Assembly (NCBI GenBank): GCA_035347995.1
Contig: DAOPQD010000078.1
Coordinates: 1 to 14,466, forward strand
From: JAAZNO01 sp012798275
GTDB lineage: Bacteria > Chloroflexota > Anaerolineae > B4-G1 > SLSP01
Reading direction: 5' to 3'
DNA length: 14,466 nucleotides
Under the pieces are notes generated by a model. The model saw nothing but the letters and a program-made list of their open reading frames with translations, was not told where the DNA came from and did not search any database. The position numbers were made by a program, and so were the translations under genes. Below, piece after piece: positions 6,975 through 14,103 of this stretch (position 1 is the first letter of the stretch; every line of letters begins with the position of its first letter).

Positions 6975-6977
6975 GCG

Positions 6978-7006
6978 TTGGCACGGGAGGGGCTTCATGG
7001 TACAAT
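6978..7006 (+). promoter_or_regulatory. Promoter of rfbB
   Basis: TTGGCA at 6978-6983, a 17-bp spacer and TACAAT at 7001-7006: five of six matches in each box. The start would be near 7013, about 32 nt before the rfbB ATG. Confidence 0.7.
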
Positions 7007-7044
7007 CACCCCGTAACCCCAAATCAGAGGCAAGGAGAGGAGCT

Positions 7045-8085
7045 ATGCGCCGTTTGATGGTCACAGGGGGAGCCGGATTTATTGGCTCCAATTTCGTCCG
7101 CTACATGCTGGAGAAATACCCGGAGTATTTCATCCTGGTTTACGACAAGCTCACCTACGCCGGCCGGTTGGAAAACCTGGAGGATGTCGCCGCCAAATTC
7201 GCCGGGCGCTATGCCTTCGTCAAAGGGGACATCTGCGACGCCGCGGCGGTGGAAGAGGCCGCCCGGACCTACGCCATTGATACCATCGTCAATTTCGCCG
7301 CCGAGACGCACGTGGATCGCTCTCTCATGGAGCCCGGTTCCTTCATCCAGACGGATGTCTACGGCACGTTTGTGCTGCTGGAAACCGCGAAGCGCCTGGG
7401 ACTGGAGCGCTATCATCAAATCAGCACGGACGAGGTCTACGGGCAGGTGCTGACGGGACGCTCAAAGGAAAGCGATCCGCTGGCGCCGCGCAGCCCCTAC
7501 TCGGCGAGCAAAGCCAGCGGCGACCTGATGACGCTGGCCTATTGGGAATCGTGGCAGGTGCCCGTGACCCTCACGCGCGGCTCGAACAACATCGGCCCCT
7601 ATCAATACCCGGAGAAAGTCGTGCCGCTCTTCACCATCAACGCCCTCGACGATCAGCCGCTCCCCGTCTACGGCGACGGCTTGCAGATGCGAGATTACCA
7701 GTACGTGTTGGATCACTGCGAGGGCATTGACGTGGTGTTGCACCGGGGCGCGTTGGGCGAGATCTACAACGTGGGCACCGGCTCGGAGATGCCGAACCTC
7801 GAGATGACGCAGATTGTACTGGAGACGTTAGGCAAGCCAGCGAGCCTGATCCAACACGTGGAGGATCGCGCCGGGCACGATCGCCGCTACGCGCTGGATG
7901 TGAGCAAGCTCCGCGCCCTGGGCTGGGAAAGCCGTCACACCTGCGCCGAAGCCATCGAGAAGACCGTGCGCTGGTATGCGGAGAATGCCTGGTGGTGGCG
8001 TCCCATCAAGAGCGGCGAGCTGTATCAGGCATATTACGCTCAGCAATACGGGAAACGGCTGAGCGAAAAGGCGGAAAGGCGATAA
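7045..8085 (+). CDS. rfbB: dTDP-glucose 4,6-dehydratase
   Basis: 346 aa, the usual length for RmlB/RfbB, an NAD-dependent short-chain dehydrogenase/reductase that turns dTDP-glucose into dTDP-4-keto-6-deoxyglucose, a precursor of rhamnose and other deoxysugars in envelope glycans. GGAGFIG at 8-14 is the NAD-binding glycine motif; THVDRS at 88-93, the catalytic triad region STDEVYG (Thr128, Asp129, Glu130) and Tyr152-x3-Lys156 in PYSASK are all present, and RGSNNIGPYQYPEK (178-191) fits the sugar-nucleotide site. The ATG at 7045 follows an AGGAGAGGAG stretch (7033-7042); an upstream ATG at 6991-7000 would overlap the promoter. No rfbA, rfbC or rfbD is adjacent, so partners must lie elsewhere. 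The 3' end is built from an 8-bp tandem array (8063-8102). A related 4,6-dehydratase acting on another nucleotide sugar is the main alternative. Confidence 0.9.
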   Translation: MRRLMVTGGAGFIGSNFVRYMLEKYPEYFILVYDKLTYAGRLENLEDVAAKFAGRYAFVKGDICDAAAVEEAARTYAIDTIVNFAAETHVDRSLMEPGSFIQTDVYGTFVLLETAKRLGLERYHQISTDEVYGQVLTGRSKESDPLAPRSPYSASKASGDLMTLAYWESWQVPVTLTRGSNNIGPYQYPEKVVPLFTINALDDQPLPVYGDGLQMRDYQYVLDHCEGIDVVLHRGALGEIYNVGTGSEMPNLEMTQIVLETLGKPASLIQHVEDRAGHDRRYALDVSKLRALGWESRHTCAEAIEKTVRWYAENAWWWRPIKSGELYQAYYAQQYGKRLSEKAERR

Positions 8086-8102
8086 AGCGATAAAGCGAAA
8101 AG
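8063..8102 (+). repeat. 8-bp tandem array spanning the rfbB stop codon
   Basis: Five units in exact phase: GCGAAAAG, GCGGAAAG, GCGATAAA, GCGATAAA, GCGAAAAG. The rfbB TAA stop (8083-8085) is formed inside the third unit, so the array encodes the last residues (SEKAERR). The last unit can fold with GCGCTTTGTCGC downstream into a weak hairpin. The same unit type occurs at 1062-1100. Confidence 0.8.
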
Positions 8103-8139
8103 GCGCTTTGTCGCTCACTCACTTTTCCGTTGTATCACC

Positions 8140-8892
8140 ATGGCGACACCCGACAGCATCGCTCACTATCTGCTACGCGACGTCAAACGCGCGGTGCGAG
8201 AATTCGCGCTCATTGAGGCCAGCGATCGCATCGCCGTGGGCGTCTCCGGGGGGAAGGACAGCCGCACGCTGCTCGAGCTGCTGGCGCGCGGCGTCGAGAT
8301 CGCCGGCGGCAGCTACGAGGTGGTAGCGGTGCACGTGGAAACGGCGAGCGCGGGCCTGCCCGATCAGCGACCCGCGCTCAAAGCCTGGTTTGAGGCGCTC
8401 GGCGTCCCCTACGCGATCGCTCCCCTGGAACTGCCCGCGGACGAGTGCCTTTCCCTGGAGTGCTTTCGCTGCACGCGCTTGCGCCGCAAAGCGCTCTTCC
8501 GCGCCACCCTCGAGCTGGGATGTAACAAAGTCGCCTTCGGACATCACGCCGACGACGCCGCGGTTACTACGCTGCTCAGCCTCCTCTACAAAGGGCAGGT
8601 GGAGGGCCTCGCGCCGCGCCGGGAGTTCTTCGCCGGACAGCTCACCGTCATCCGCCCCCTGATCTACGTCACGGAAGCCGAAATCAAGCGCTATGCCCGC
8701 GCTCGCGGGTGGGACTTCCCGCCGGAACTGGAGTGTCCCCGTCAGGCCGACGCGCGGCGGGACAAAGTCGCGGCCTTCCTGGCGAGCTTCCGCCCGCGGG
8801 AACGGGAACAGATTCGCGCCAACCTGTGGCGGTTGAGCGGGGATCGCGCAGATGATTTGAACGGCGCGTTGAAACAGCAAGAAGACAGGTAG
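8140..8892 (+). CDS. TtcA-like PP-loop tRNA thiolation protein
   Basis: 250 aa. The PP-loop ATPase motif SGGKDS is at 36-41 and binds ATP for adenylation of the target base. Cys108-x2-Cys111 (CFRC) and Cys199 (ELECP) match the three cysteines that hold an iron-sulfur cluster in TtcA/TtuA enzymes, and FGHHADD (133-139) is the second family motif. Such proteins insert sulfur into tRNA: s2C32 for TtcA, s2T54 for TtuA. The N- and C-terminal zinc fingers typical of TtuA are absent, which favours the TtcA side, but the exact base cannot be read from sequence. No clear Shine-Dalgarno site precedes the ATG, which begins 54 bases after rfbB; co-transcription with rfbB is possible. Cytoplasmic. Confidence 0.85.
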   Translation: MATPDSIAHYLLRDVKRAVREFALIEASDRIAVGVSGGKDSRTLLELLARGVEIAGGSYEVVAVHVETASAGLPDQRPALKAWFEALGVPYAIAPLELPADECLSLECFRCTRLRRKALFRATLELGCNKVAFGHHADDAAVTTLLSLLYKGQVEGLAPRREFFAGQLTVIRPLIYVTEAEIKRYARARGWDFPPELECPRQADARRDKVAAFLASFRPREREQIRANLWRLSGDRADDLNGALKQQEDR

Positions 8893-8904
8893 CCATCCGC
8901 TTGA

Positions 8905-9390
8905 GCTCAAGTCCTGGATCCGCACGGCTCAAAGCATTGCTTCCAGCACTTCCAGAAAAGGAAAAGACTATATCCCCTCTACATTGGCAAAGCCGTTCCT
9001 GCAGGCTGGCGCACTGGGAGGGCTATCTCTTCACAAACTGCCGTATTATACGGGCGACTACGCCAACACGCGCATAGCATCAACCAGAGTGAAGGATTAC
9101 ACGTTGAAGATTTCCGGTGCCGATTCATGTTGTTGAGTGGAGCAGAAGCCGATCTCGTTGTACCTGTTGAAGCCGAGCTGAGCCGGCGCTATCAACCTCT
9201 TTGGAACACGACCGTAGATGGTTTTGGCAATCACGATCCCGGCGCAGGACGGCATGAACAAGCCATCTCAGAATGGGATGTCCTTCATCCAGGTCGCCCG
9301 TGGTCGCGCAAACTGACAGGCGGCGCGCCGGACCGCGAAGCAATCATCGAGAAAGTATTAGCTGCACTCGAGGCGTTACCCCTTCCGTAG
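8905..9390 (+). pseudogene. 5'-truncated Eco29kI-family GIY-YIG restriction endonuclease
   Basis: From about 8971 the forward frame reads YPLYIGKAVPAGWRTGRA, then LYGRLRQHAHSI, DFRCRFMLLSG, VPVEAELSRRYQPLWN, DGFGNHDPGAGR and EWDVLHPGRPW, the recognisable order of Eco29kI-type enzymes. The YIG half of the catalytic motif, the Arg/His (RLRQH), the Glu (VEAEL) and the Asn (LWN) are kept, but the N-terminal part with the GIY half is missing. The frame is closed by TGA at 8902-8904 and contains no ATG, GTG or TTG before 9127, which lies in the middle of the domain. So a stop and loss of the 5' end directly follow the TtcA-like gene. The 3' end overlaps the convergent methyltransferase by 15 bp, the probable ancestral R-M arrangement. 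Likely inactive remnant. Confidence 0.8.
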
Positions 9391-10474
9391 TTCCACGATG
9401 GCTTCATAAAGCTGCTGCGAATCCTGGGCTTTTTTCACGCGCACGTCGGACTGGATGATGCTGTTGCCCACCCGCGTAGCGCGCGGGATCTCAATCCCCA
9501 CTACCTGCAAGCCTGCCAGCTCCGCAATCTGCCCCAGATATTGATCCGTGGGAATCAGGAGCCCCTGCAGAATGCTGTTCCCAATAACCACCAGGGCTGT
9601 CCCGCCTGGCTTGAGAAGCCGCGTCATAATTTGAGCAAAGCGATAACAGTCGTTGAAATAGGCGACAGCATAGTTGGCCCATCCCTTGCCCCCATAAACG
9701 CCCTTTTCCGGGTGACGCGAGCGCAAGGTGGCCAACTGATCTTCCAAATCCAAATTGGGCAAGGAGAATTCCAAAGTCAGCGTATCTTCACCTCGCACAG
9801 TCTGCCAGTATTTTCCAAAGTTCAAATGCTCCAATGGTTGCATCTCTTGGGGGTGTTTAACATACCCCAACCAGTAAAGCTGCGGGCGTGTGTTACGATT
9901 ATAGTGATAGTTATTCCAATACGGCGGCGATGTAACGAGCAAATCTACCGACGCTGGATCGAGATAGGCCTCATAGTTAAAAAACGTGTCATTGATGACC
10001 CGCGCTTCAGTTTGAGATAGGCCGGGTTGATTCCGGAACCAGGCAATGTCCTCTGCCATCGCATAAAGTTTCGTGATCACCGTCTCTCCCACAGGATAAT
10101 CCTCAATCTCGGCCTTCCCCGCGCTAACCCGCCGCCCCAGGCTTGGCTCATAGGAATAGTTCGAGTATTGCACCATCGTAGCAGCGAATGCCAATTGGAA
10201 CAAAGCTGCAAGAGGTTCTAATAGCGTCTCGCTGATAAAGTCTTGAATAAATAACACTTTGCGCAACACTTTTGGACTATAGAAAGCCGCACGAGTCTGA
10301 AAGCCTGGAGGAGGCGTGCTGTGGGGATGTGCGGACGACGTCACCTTTTCCGTGTAGAAGCGCTGCATTGGTAGCAAATGCCGGATCGTGAAAAGCCGTG
10401 CCATTGCCAGACGCCCCATAGGTCGGCGTTGGAGTAACGCTATCAAAAAGTGCAAGTTGTTGTGTCATAGCCAT
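9376..10474 (-). pseudogene. Degraded TSPPY-type DNA methyltransferase
   Basis: From about 10380 to 9376 the reverse frame encodes a modification-methyltransferase C-terminus: AFYSPKVLRKVLFIQDFI, YSNYSYEPSLGRR, the catalytic DLLVTSPPYWNNYHY, LKPGGTALVVIGNSI and RATRVGNSI, typical of N4-cytosine/N6-adenine enzymes. The natural start appears to be in another frame: ATG at 10474 or 10468 gives MTQQLALFDSV...FHDPAFATNAA, which must shift by one base near 10365-10385 to continue into MQRFYTEKV. I find no DPFxGxGT AdoMet motif I anywhere, although members of this family as I recall them carry it between such an N-terminus and the AFYSP-like block, so an internal deletion is likely too. It starts right after the antitoxin-like gene stop and converges on the endonuclease remnant. 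Confidence 0.7.
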
Positions 10475-10475
10475 C

Positions 10476-10760
10476 TCAACCGCCTGTCTCAATTGCATCA
10501 GAAGAACTCAGCACCGTTCCTACGTCATAGTGAGACTGAAGCTCACGGAGCAGCGTATCCAGCGTCTGGCGTTCCTCCTCATGATTCAGTGTATGGACAA
10601 AATCTTCCAGGCTGAGTATAATCACTTGAGGCAAGCCCCGCCGCTCAACAACGTAGCGAGTATGGTTATGCGTCACGTCGTCCAACATACGGCCAAAATT
10701 ATTCTGCGCCTGAGTCGAAGCAATTGTTTTTGTCAACATAGGGGCTTTATTCTCACCCAT
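10476..10760 (-). CDS. Phd/YefM-family antitoxin-like protein
   Basis: 94 aa, or 87 aa from the ATG at 10739, which fits the family start better (MLTKTIASTQAQNNFGRMLD). The N-terminal half carries the Phd/YefM signature: TIASTQAQNNFG, then a short helix, HTRYVVERRGLPQVIILSLEDF. In this family the N-terminal half binds operator DNA and the C-terminal half wraps a partner toxin. No toxin is adjacent. Instead the stop codon (10478-10476) is followed after one base by the ATG of the methyltransferase remnant, so the two were translationally coupled. It may regulate the module, or be a leftover of a toxin-antitoxin locus. No strong Shine-Dalgarno site is seen. The region is AT-richer than its neighbours, suggesting acquisition. 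Confidence 0.75.
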   Translation of the reverse strand: MGENKAPMLTKTIASTQAQNNFGRMLDDVTHNHTRYVVERRGLPQVIILSLEDFVHTLNHEEERQTLDTLLRELQSHYDVGTVLSSSDAIETGG

Positions 10761-10763
10761 TAT

Positions 10764-10801
10764 TCAATTTAGCCAATTTATCTAATTACAAGCGAAATTG
10801 A
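10764..10801. promoter_or_regulatory. AT-rich divergent intergenic region with candidate operator
   Basis: CAATTTA occurs as a direct repeat at 10765-10771 and 10774-10780, and TCAATTT (10764-10770) is inverted as AAATTGA (10795-10801). The 54-bp gap separates the antitoxin-like gene from the divergent KptA-like gene, so promoters for both should lie here. No box pair matches consensus well. Binding by the Phd-like protein is a guess. Confidence 0.35.
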
Positions 10802-10814
10802 GGGAGCTGTCAAG

Positions 10815-11105
10815 ATGCCCGAAAGTCCTGATCTTGCGCCCCGGCTGGTCAAATTAAGCAAGTTCCTCATGCTGCTGCTGTATCACCGACCGGCGCGGTT
10901 TCCCATCCCCCTCGATGAGGAGGGCTACGCGAGCCTGGACGAGGTGCTGCACATCCTCAAGGGGCTGCCCAATTTCCGCTGGGCCGGACGGCGCGACGTC
11001 GAGGCCGTGGTCAACGCGCCGGGACGTCGCCACTTCGAGATTGACGCTGCGGGACAGCGGATCCGCGCCCTTCGCGGACGCGAGACGGCAGAGACGACCG
11101 AATAG
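10815..11105 (+). CDS. KptA/Tpt1-like N-terminal domain protein (truncated relative to family)
   Basis: 96 aa. LVKLSKFLMLLLYHRP (11-26), LDEEGYASLDEVL (33-45), RHFEID (72-77) and RIRALRGR (82-89) line up with the N-terminal winged-helix lobe of RNA 2'-phosphotransferase (KptA/Tpt1), whose usual text is KLSKFLSxxLRHxP ... DExGW ... KxRFEI ... IRAxQGHS. Family enzymes are about 180 aa. The C-terminal NAD-binding ADP-ribosyltransferase lobe is absent, and the first catalytic Arg (LRH) is Tyr23 here, with His24 kept. It therefore cannot perform the NAD-dependent 2'-phosphate transfer as known; nucleic-acid binding is possible. GAGGGAG (10800-10806) lies eight bases before the ATG. The stop is 11 bp from the convergent permease and no KptA-like C-terminus is seen in other frames beyond it. 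Confidence 0.7.
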   Translation: MPESPDLAPRLVKLSKFLMLLLYHRPARFPIPLDEEGYASLDEVLHILKGLPNFRWAGRRDVEAVVNAPGRRHFEIDAAGQRIRALRGRETAETTE

Positions 11106-11116
11106 CCGCGACGCAC

Positions 11117-12439
11117 TCACCCGTGATGCGTCGCGGTTCCGTTCTGCTCCGCGGCGAGCGGCCCGCGCCAGAAAGGGCGCAGCAGCAGGAGAAACAGGCC
11201 CGCCGCCACCAAGCGCCCCACCCCCGACAGAGCAAAATCCCCATCGTACCCCCACGTCTCGATGACCTGCGCCCCCAACAGGGGCGCCATGACATTAGCC
11301 AGGGAGATCAAGCTCGAGTGCGCGGCGATCGCCTGCGTCCGGTACTTTGCCTCGGAGAGCTCTAGCTGCAAATTGAAGTTGGACAGATCAAAACCCGCCC
11401 ACAGGAAGCCGTTGGGAATCATGACGAAAATGACGTGCCAGGGCCGCGTGAGAGGAATCCACATGAAGGGCAAAATGGGAATGAGGAGCGTGCACAGCGC
11501 GAAGGCCCAACGCGCTCCCCGCCGGTCTATCACCCGCCCAAACACCTGGCGCCCGATCACGTCCGTTAGCGCGGAGAGGGTTCCCAACGCGCCAATGATG
11601 GCAGGGGTGGATTTGAGGACCTCCACCTGGAACACGCTGAAATAGGGCGCCGCCAGCTGCGTCGAGAAATTCCAGAAAAAGGCAATCAGCGTGAAGCGCA
11701 AGAACAGGGGATTGGCAAACAGGGCCTGCCGCAAGGCTGCCCACACTTTTTCGTGGCGCCGTCCCTCCGCCGACTCCGGTTCGGGGATACGACCGTAGAT
11801 GAAAACCGCCGCCGCCGCCACCCCTACCGCGATGCCGAAAACGAGTTGATAGCCGACCGGCGCGCCGATGCGATCAATGATCTGCCCCGCAAGCGGCACG
11901 CTGAACATCGTGACGATAGCCATCACCGTCTTGCGGGAGGAGAAATAGCGGCCGCGGCGCTCCATGGGCACAATATCGCCCGCGAGCGACGTCCACGCCG
12001 GGCCACCGATCCCGCTTACCCCCGAGCGCAGCGCCATCAGGCCGATGAGCACGGGGATCAGCGCCGGGCCGGAAATGACGCCGGGAGCGAGCACTGCCAG
12101 CAGCAGCATGAAATACTGCAGAGACAGTGATACCATGAATACCGGTTTGCGCTTACCCAGGCGCGCCGTCCACTGCGCGCCGATGAGCGGCGCCAGCATC
12201 GCCAGGAAGCTGGAAATCGAGGCCAGGCTGCCGACTTGCAAGTTCGTCGCGCCAAAGGCCAGGAGATAGAGGGTGACGTAGCTATCCACGAAGGCGGATA
12301 CGAACGCGATCAGCACGCCGTACCACCAAAAGACCTGCATTCCTTTCCGATAGGAGGGGTGCACGTCACGGATCACAAACACATCCGCGTGCTGAAACCC
12401 CTGTTGGAACATTGAAAACCACTCTCGAACCCGCTTCAC
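11117..12439 (-). CDS. Major facilitator superfamily permease
   Basis: 440 aa inner-membrane transporter, about 12 hydrophobic segments in two six-helix halves: for example GVLIAFVSAFVDSYVTLYLL near 42-61, LQYFMLLLAVLAPGVI near 106-121, then a charged central loop (PEPESAEGRRHEKVW), and a second half ending in LVAAGLFLLLLRPF. GAQWTARLGKRKP (88-100) matches the MFS motif A loop, and VIDRRGARW is its second-half counterpart. Substrate unknown; the extended hydrophilic N-terminus (about 35 residues) is longer than usual. Start is GTG at 12439, preceded at six bases by GAGG and about 28 nt from a TATAAT promoter; ATG at 12412 is an alternative without a ribosome site. It converges on the KptA-like gene and is divergent from the DUF952 gene. 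Confidence 0.88.
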   Translation of the reverse strand: MKRVREWFSMFQQGFQHADVFVIRDVHPSYRKGMQVFWWYGVLIAFVSAFVDSYVTLYLLAFGATNLQVGSLASISSFLAMLAPLIGAQWTARLGKRKPVFMVSLSLQYFMLLLAVLAPGVISGPALIPVLIGLMALRSGVSGIGGPAWTSLAGDIVPMERRGRYFSSRKTVMAIVTMFSVPLAGQIIDRIGAPVGYQLVFGIAVGVAAAAVFIYGRIPEPESAEGRRHEKVWAALRQALFANPLFLRFTLIAFFWNFSTQLAAPYFSVFQVEVLKSTPAIIGALGTLSALTDVIGRQVFGRVIDRRGARWAFALCTLLIPILPFMWIPLTRPWHVIFVMIPNGFLWAGFDLSNFNLQLELSEAKYRTQAIAAHSSLISLANVMAPLLGAQVIETWGYDGDFALSGVGRLVAAGLFLLLLRPFWRGPLAAEQNGTATHHG

Positions 12440-12473
12440 CTTCTGCCTCGCATTCGAAAATTGCGCAAACGCT

Positions 12474-12481
12474 ATTATAAT
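12474..12481. promoter_or_regulatory. Symmetrical -10 element serving divergent genes
   Basis: ATTATAAT contains TATAAT on the forward strand (12476-12481) and TATAAT on the reverse strand (12479-12474), sharing four base pairs. Forward, TTCGAA at 12453-12458 is a weak -35 at 17 bp, and the transcript would reach the DUF952 gene with about 30 nt of leader. Reverse, it would start about 28 nt before the permease GTG. The -35 on that side is weak. Confidence 0.55.
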
Positions 12482-12519
12482 CGCGTTTGAAATAACCTCA
12501 GCAGGACGGGGGACAGACC

Positions 12520-12888
12520 ATGGGCATCATTTTGCACATCACCTCACAGGCAACCTGGGAAGCGGCGCGCGCTGCGGGCAGCTATCAAGCCGATACGCTG
12601 GCGACAGAGGGCTTCATCCACTGTTCGACGCCGACGCAGGTCATCGGCGTCGCCAATGGCCGCTTCCGGTGGCAGACAGGACTGACTTTGCTCTGCATCG
12701 AGGAAACCCGCGTGCGGGCCGCAGTCCGCTACGAGGACTGTGACGAGACGGGGCAGCAGTTCCCGCACATCTACGGGCCGCTCAACCTGGACGCCGTGAC
12801 GCAGGCGCTCCCTTTCCCGCCGCAAGCCGACGGGACCTTCGCGCTGCCGCCCCTAGTCCCCTCGCAGCGGGGCGATGAAGCGGCGTGA
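12520..12888 (+). CDS. DUF952 family protein
   Basis: 122 aa, the normal size for this family of small cytoplasmic proteins of unknown function. Family signatures are HITSQATWEAA (6-16), GFIHCS (31-36), ANGRF (45-49), YED (71-73) and the strongly conserved FPHIYGPLN (81-89). The fold has been compared with glutathione S-transferase-like or ART-like proteins, but no activity is established. A purine-rich GGGGGA lies six bases before the ATG. Transcribed from the shared TATAAT element against the MFS gene, and followed 57 bp later by the lipoprotein gene, which has its own promoter. Confidence 0.9.
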   Translation: MGIILHITSQATWEAARAAGSYQADTLATEGFIHCSTPTQVIGVANGRFRWQTGLTLLCIEETRVRAAVRYEDCDETGQQFPHIYGPLNLDAVTQALPFPPQADGTFALPPLVPSQRGDEAA

Positions 12889-12910
12889 ACTCGCAGCACA
12901 CGTCCCATCC

Positions 12911-12938
12911 TTGACGGGAAAGCGACTTCTGGTACAGT
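12911..12938 (+). promoter_or_regulatory. Promoter of the lipoprotein gene, leaderless transcript predicted
   Basis: TTGACG at 12911-12916, a 16-bp spacer, TACAGT at 12933-12938. The ATG begins at 12946, seven to eight bases after the -10, exactly where transcription should start. No Shine-Dalgarno site fits between them. Confidence 0.6.
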
Positions 12939-12945
12939 AGGGCGC

Positions 12946-14103
12946 ATGAAACCAATCACATCGGACACGGAAGCGCGCCCCGCTGAGCTGCAAATCCGCC
13001 TGAAGCGACGCGCCTTCCTCAAACGCCTGTTAGGGGCGACTGCGGCCCTTCTCGGCGGCAACTTCCTGGCCGCCTGCGGGAACACGGTCCGCGAGGACGC
13101 CACAGTCACCTCGCCGATGGCGTCGCCCACCGCCGCGCCATCTCCTGCGCCGACCTCCACGCCGACGCCACCCCCGACGGAGACGCCGCGCCCTACCCCC
13201 ACGGAGCTGCCCTGGGTCTATCCCAACGGCCCCTCCAAACTGGGCCTGCACACCGTCAGCCCCAACGGCGCTTTTCCCTTCGTGCGCAGCATCACCGAGG
13301 CCGGCGGGCGAATACGGCTGATGAAGGCGGTCGGCAACTTCGGCATCCTGCGCGAGGTGAAGTCCGTTTCCCCCCAGACCGTCACCATCGGACGCTGGCC
13401 CTACGTGGAAGCGGTGGACATCAGCGGCGATCCGGCGCAAGCGGCTGAACGGGTGCTGCGACAGCACATGGAAGCGTGGCAATACGAGCGAGATGTCGTG
13501 GATTACTGGGAAGTCCTCAACGAGGTGGACCCCGGCTCCCCCGAAGGGCACGTGTGGCTGGCGCGTTTCTACTGGGCCGCGATGGAGCTCGCGGAGGCCC
13601 AGGGGTATCGCCTGGCGCTCTTCTCCTACTCCACGGGAGTGCCGGAATGGGCCGATTGGGCCGCCATCGTCGAGACGGGCATCTTCGCCCGCGCTGCTCA
13701 GGGAGGGCACATCCTGGCGCTGCACGAATACGATTGGCCTTTCCTGCGGCTCCATTGGGGCGGCAGCCTGCCGGGACAGCCGATCTATGATCCCGACCGC
13801 GGCGTCCTCGCCGGACGGTACCGCCACCTCTACCGCGATTTCCTCATCCCGCGCGGCGAAGTCATTCCCCTGGCGATCACGGAGTGCGGATTGGATCCCG
13901 GCGTTGGGGGGCAGGAGCCAGATTTTCCGTGGCAGCGCCACTGGCTCAAAGAGCTCGCCTGGTATGATTCCAAACTCGTCGAGGATGACTACGTCATCGG
14001 CGCGGCGATCTTCACCCTCGGCGGCACGGATTCCCGATATTTCGATTACGAAAACCTGCTCCCCGATCTGCGCGAGTACCTCCTGCGGCTCAAGGACCTG
14101 TGA
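12946..14103 (+). CDS. Tat-type lipoprotein with clan GH-A-like glycosidase domain
   Basis: 385 aa. KRRAFLK at 20-26 followed by a hydrophobic stretch and the lipobox LAAC (Cys44) indicates a Tat-exported, lipid-anchored protein on the outer face of the membrane. Residues about 53-88 are a Pro/Thr/Ser-rich linker. From about 95 on the domain looks like a TIM barrel of clan GH-A: YWEVLNEVD at 187-195 has the Asn192-Glu193 acid/base pair after strand 4, and PLAITECGL at 308-316 has Glu313 in the nucleophile position after strand 7; LHEYDW (259-264) fits strand 6. Family (GH5, GH39 or similar) and substrate cannot be told. Expressed from the promoter at 12911-12938, apparently without a leader. 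No operon partner. Confidence 0.8.
   Translation: MKPITSDTEARPAELQIRLKRRAFLKRLLGATAALLGGNFLAACGNTVREDATVTSPMASPTAAPSPAPTSTPTPPPTETPRPTPTELPWVYPNGPSKLGLHTVSPNGAFPFVRSITEAGGRIRLMKAVGNFGILREVKSVSPQTVTIGRWPYVEAVDISGDPAQAAERVLRQHMEAWQYERDVVDYWEVLNEVDPGSPEGHVWLARFYWAAMELAEAQGYRLALFSYSTGVPEWADWAAIVETGIFARAAQGGHILALHEYDWPFLRLHWGGSLPGQPIYDPDRGVLAGRYRHLYRDFLIPRGEVIPLAITECGLDPGVGGQEPDFPWQRHWLKELAWYDSKLVEDDYVIGAAIFTLGGTDSRYFDYENLLPDLREYLLRLKDL

Noticed and set aside
9127..9390. Short intact gene starting at the ATG at 9127
   Set aside because: Homology to Eco29kI-type enzymes extends upstream in frame through YIGK, so this is an internal Met of a truncated gene.
13030..13941. Reverse open frame opposite the lipoprotein
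   Set aside because: Composition is the mirror of the Pro/Thr-rich linker and GC-rich codons; no family motif.
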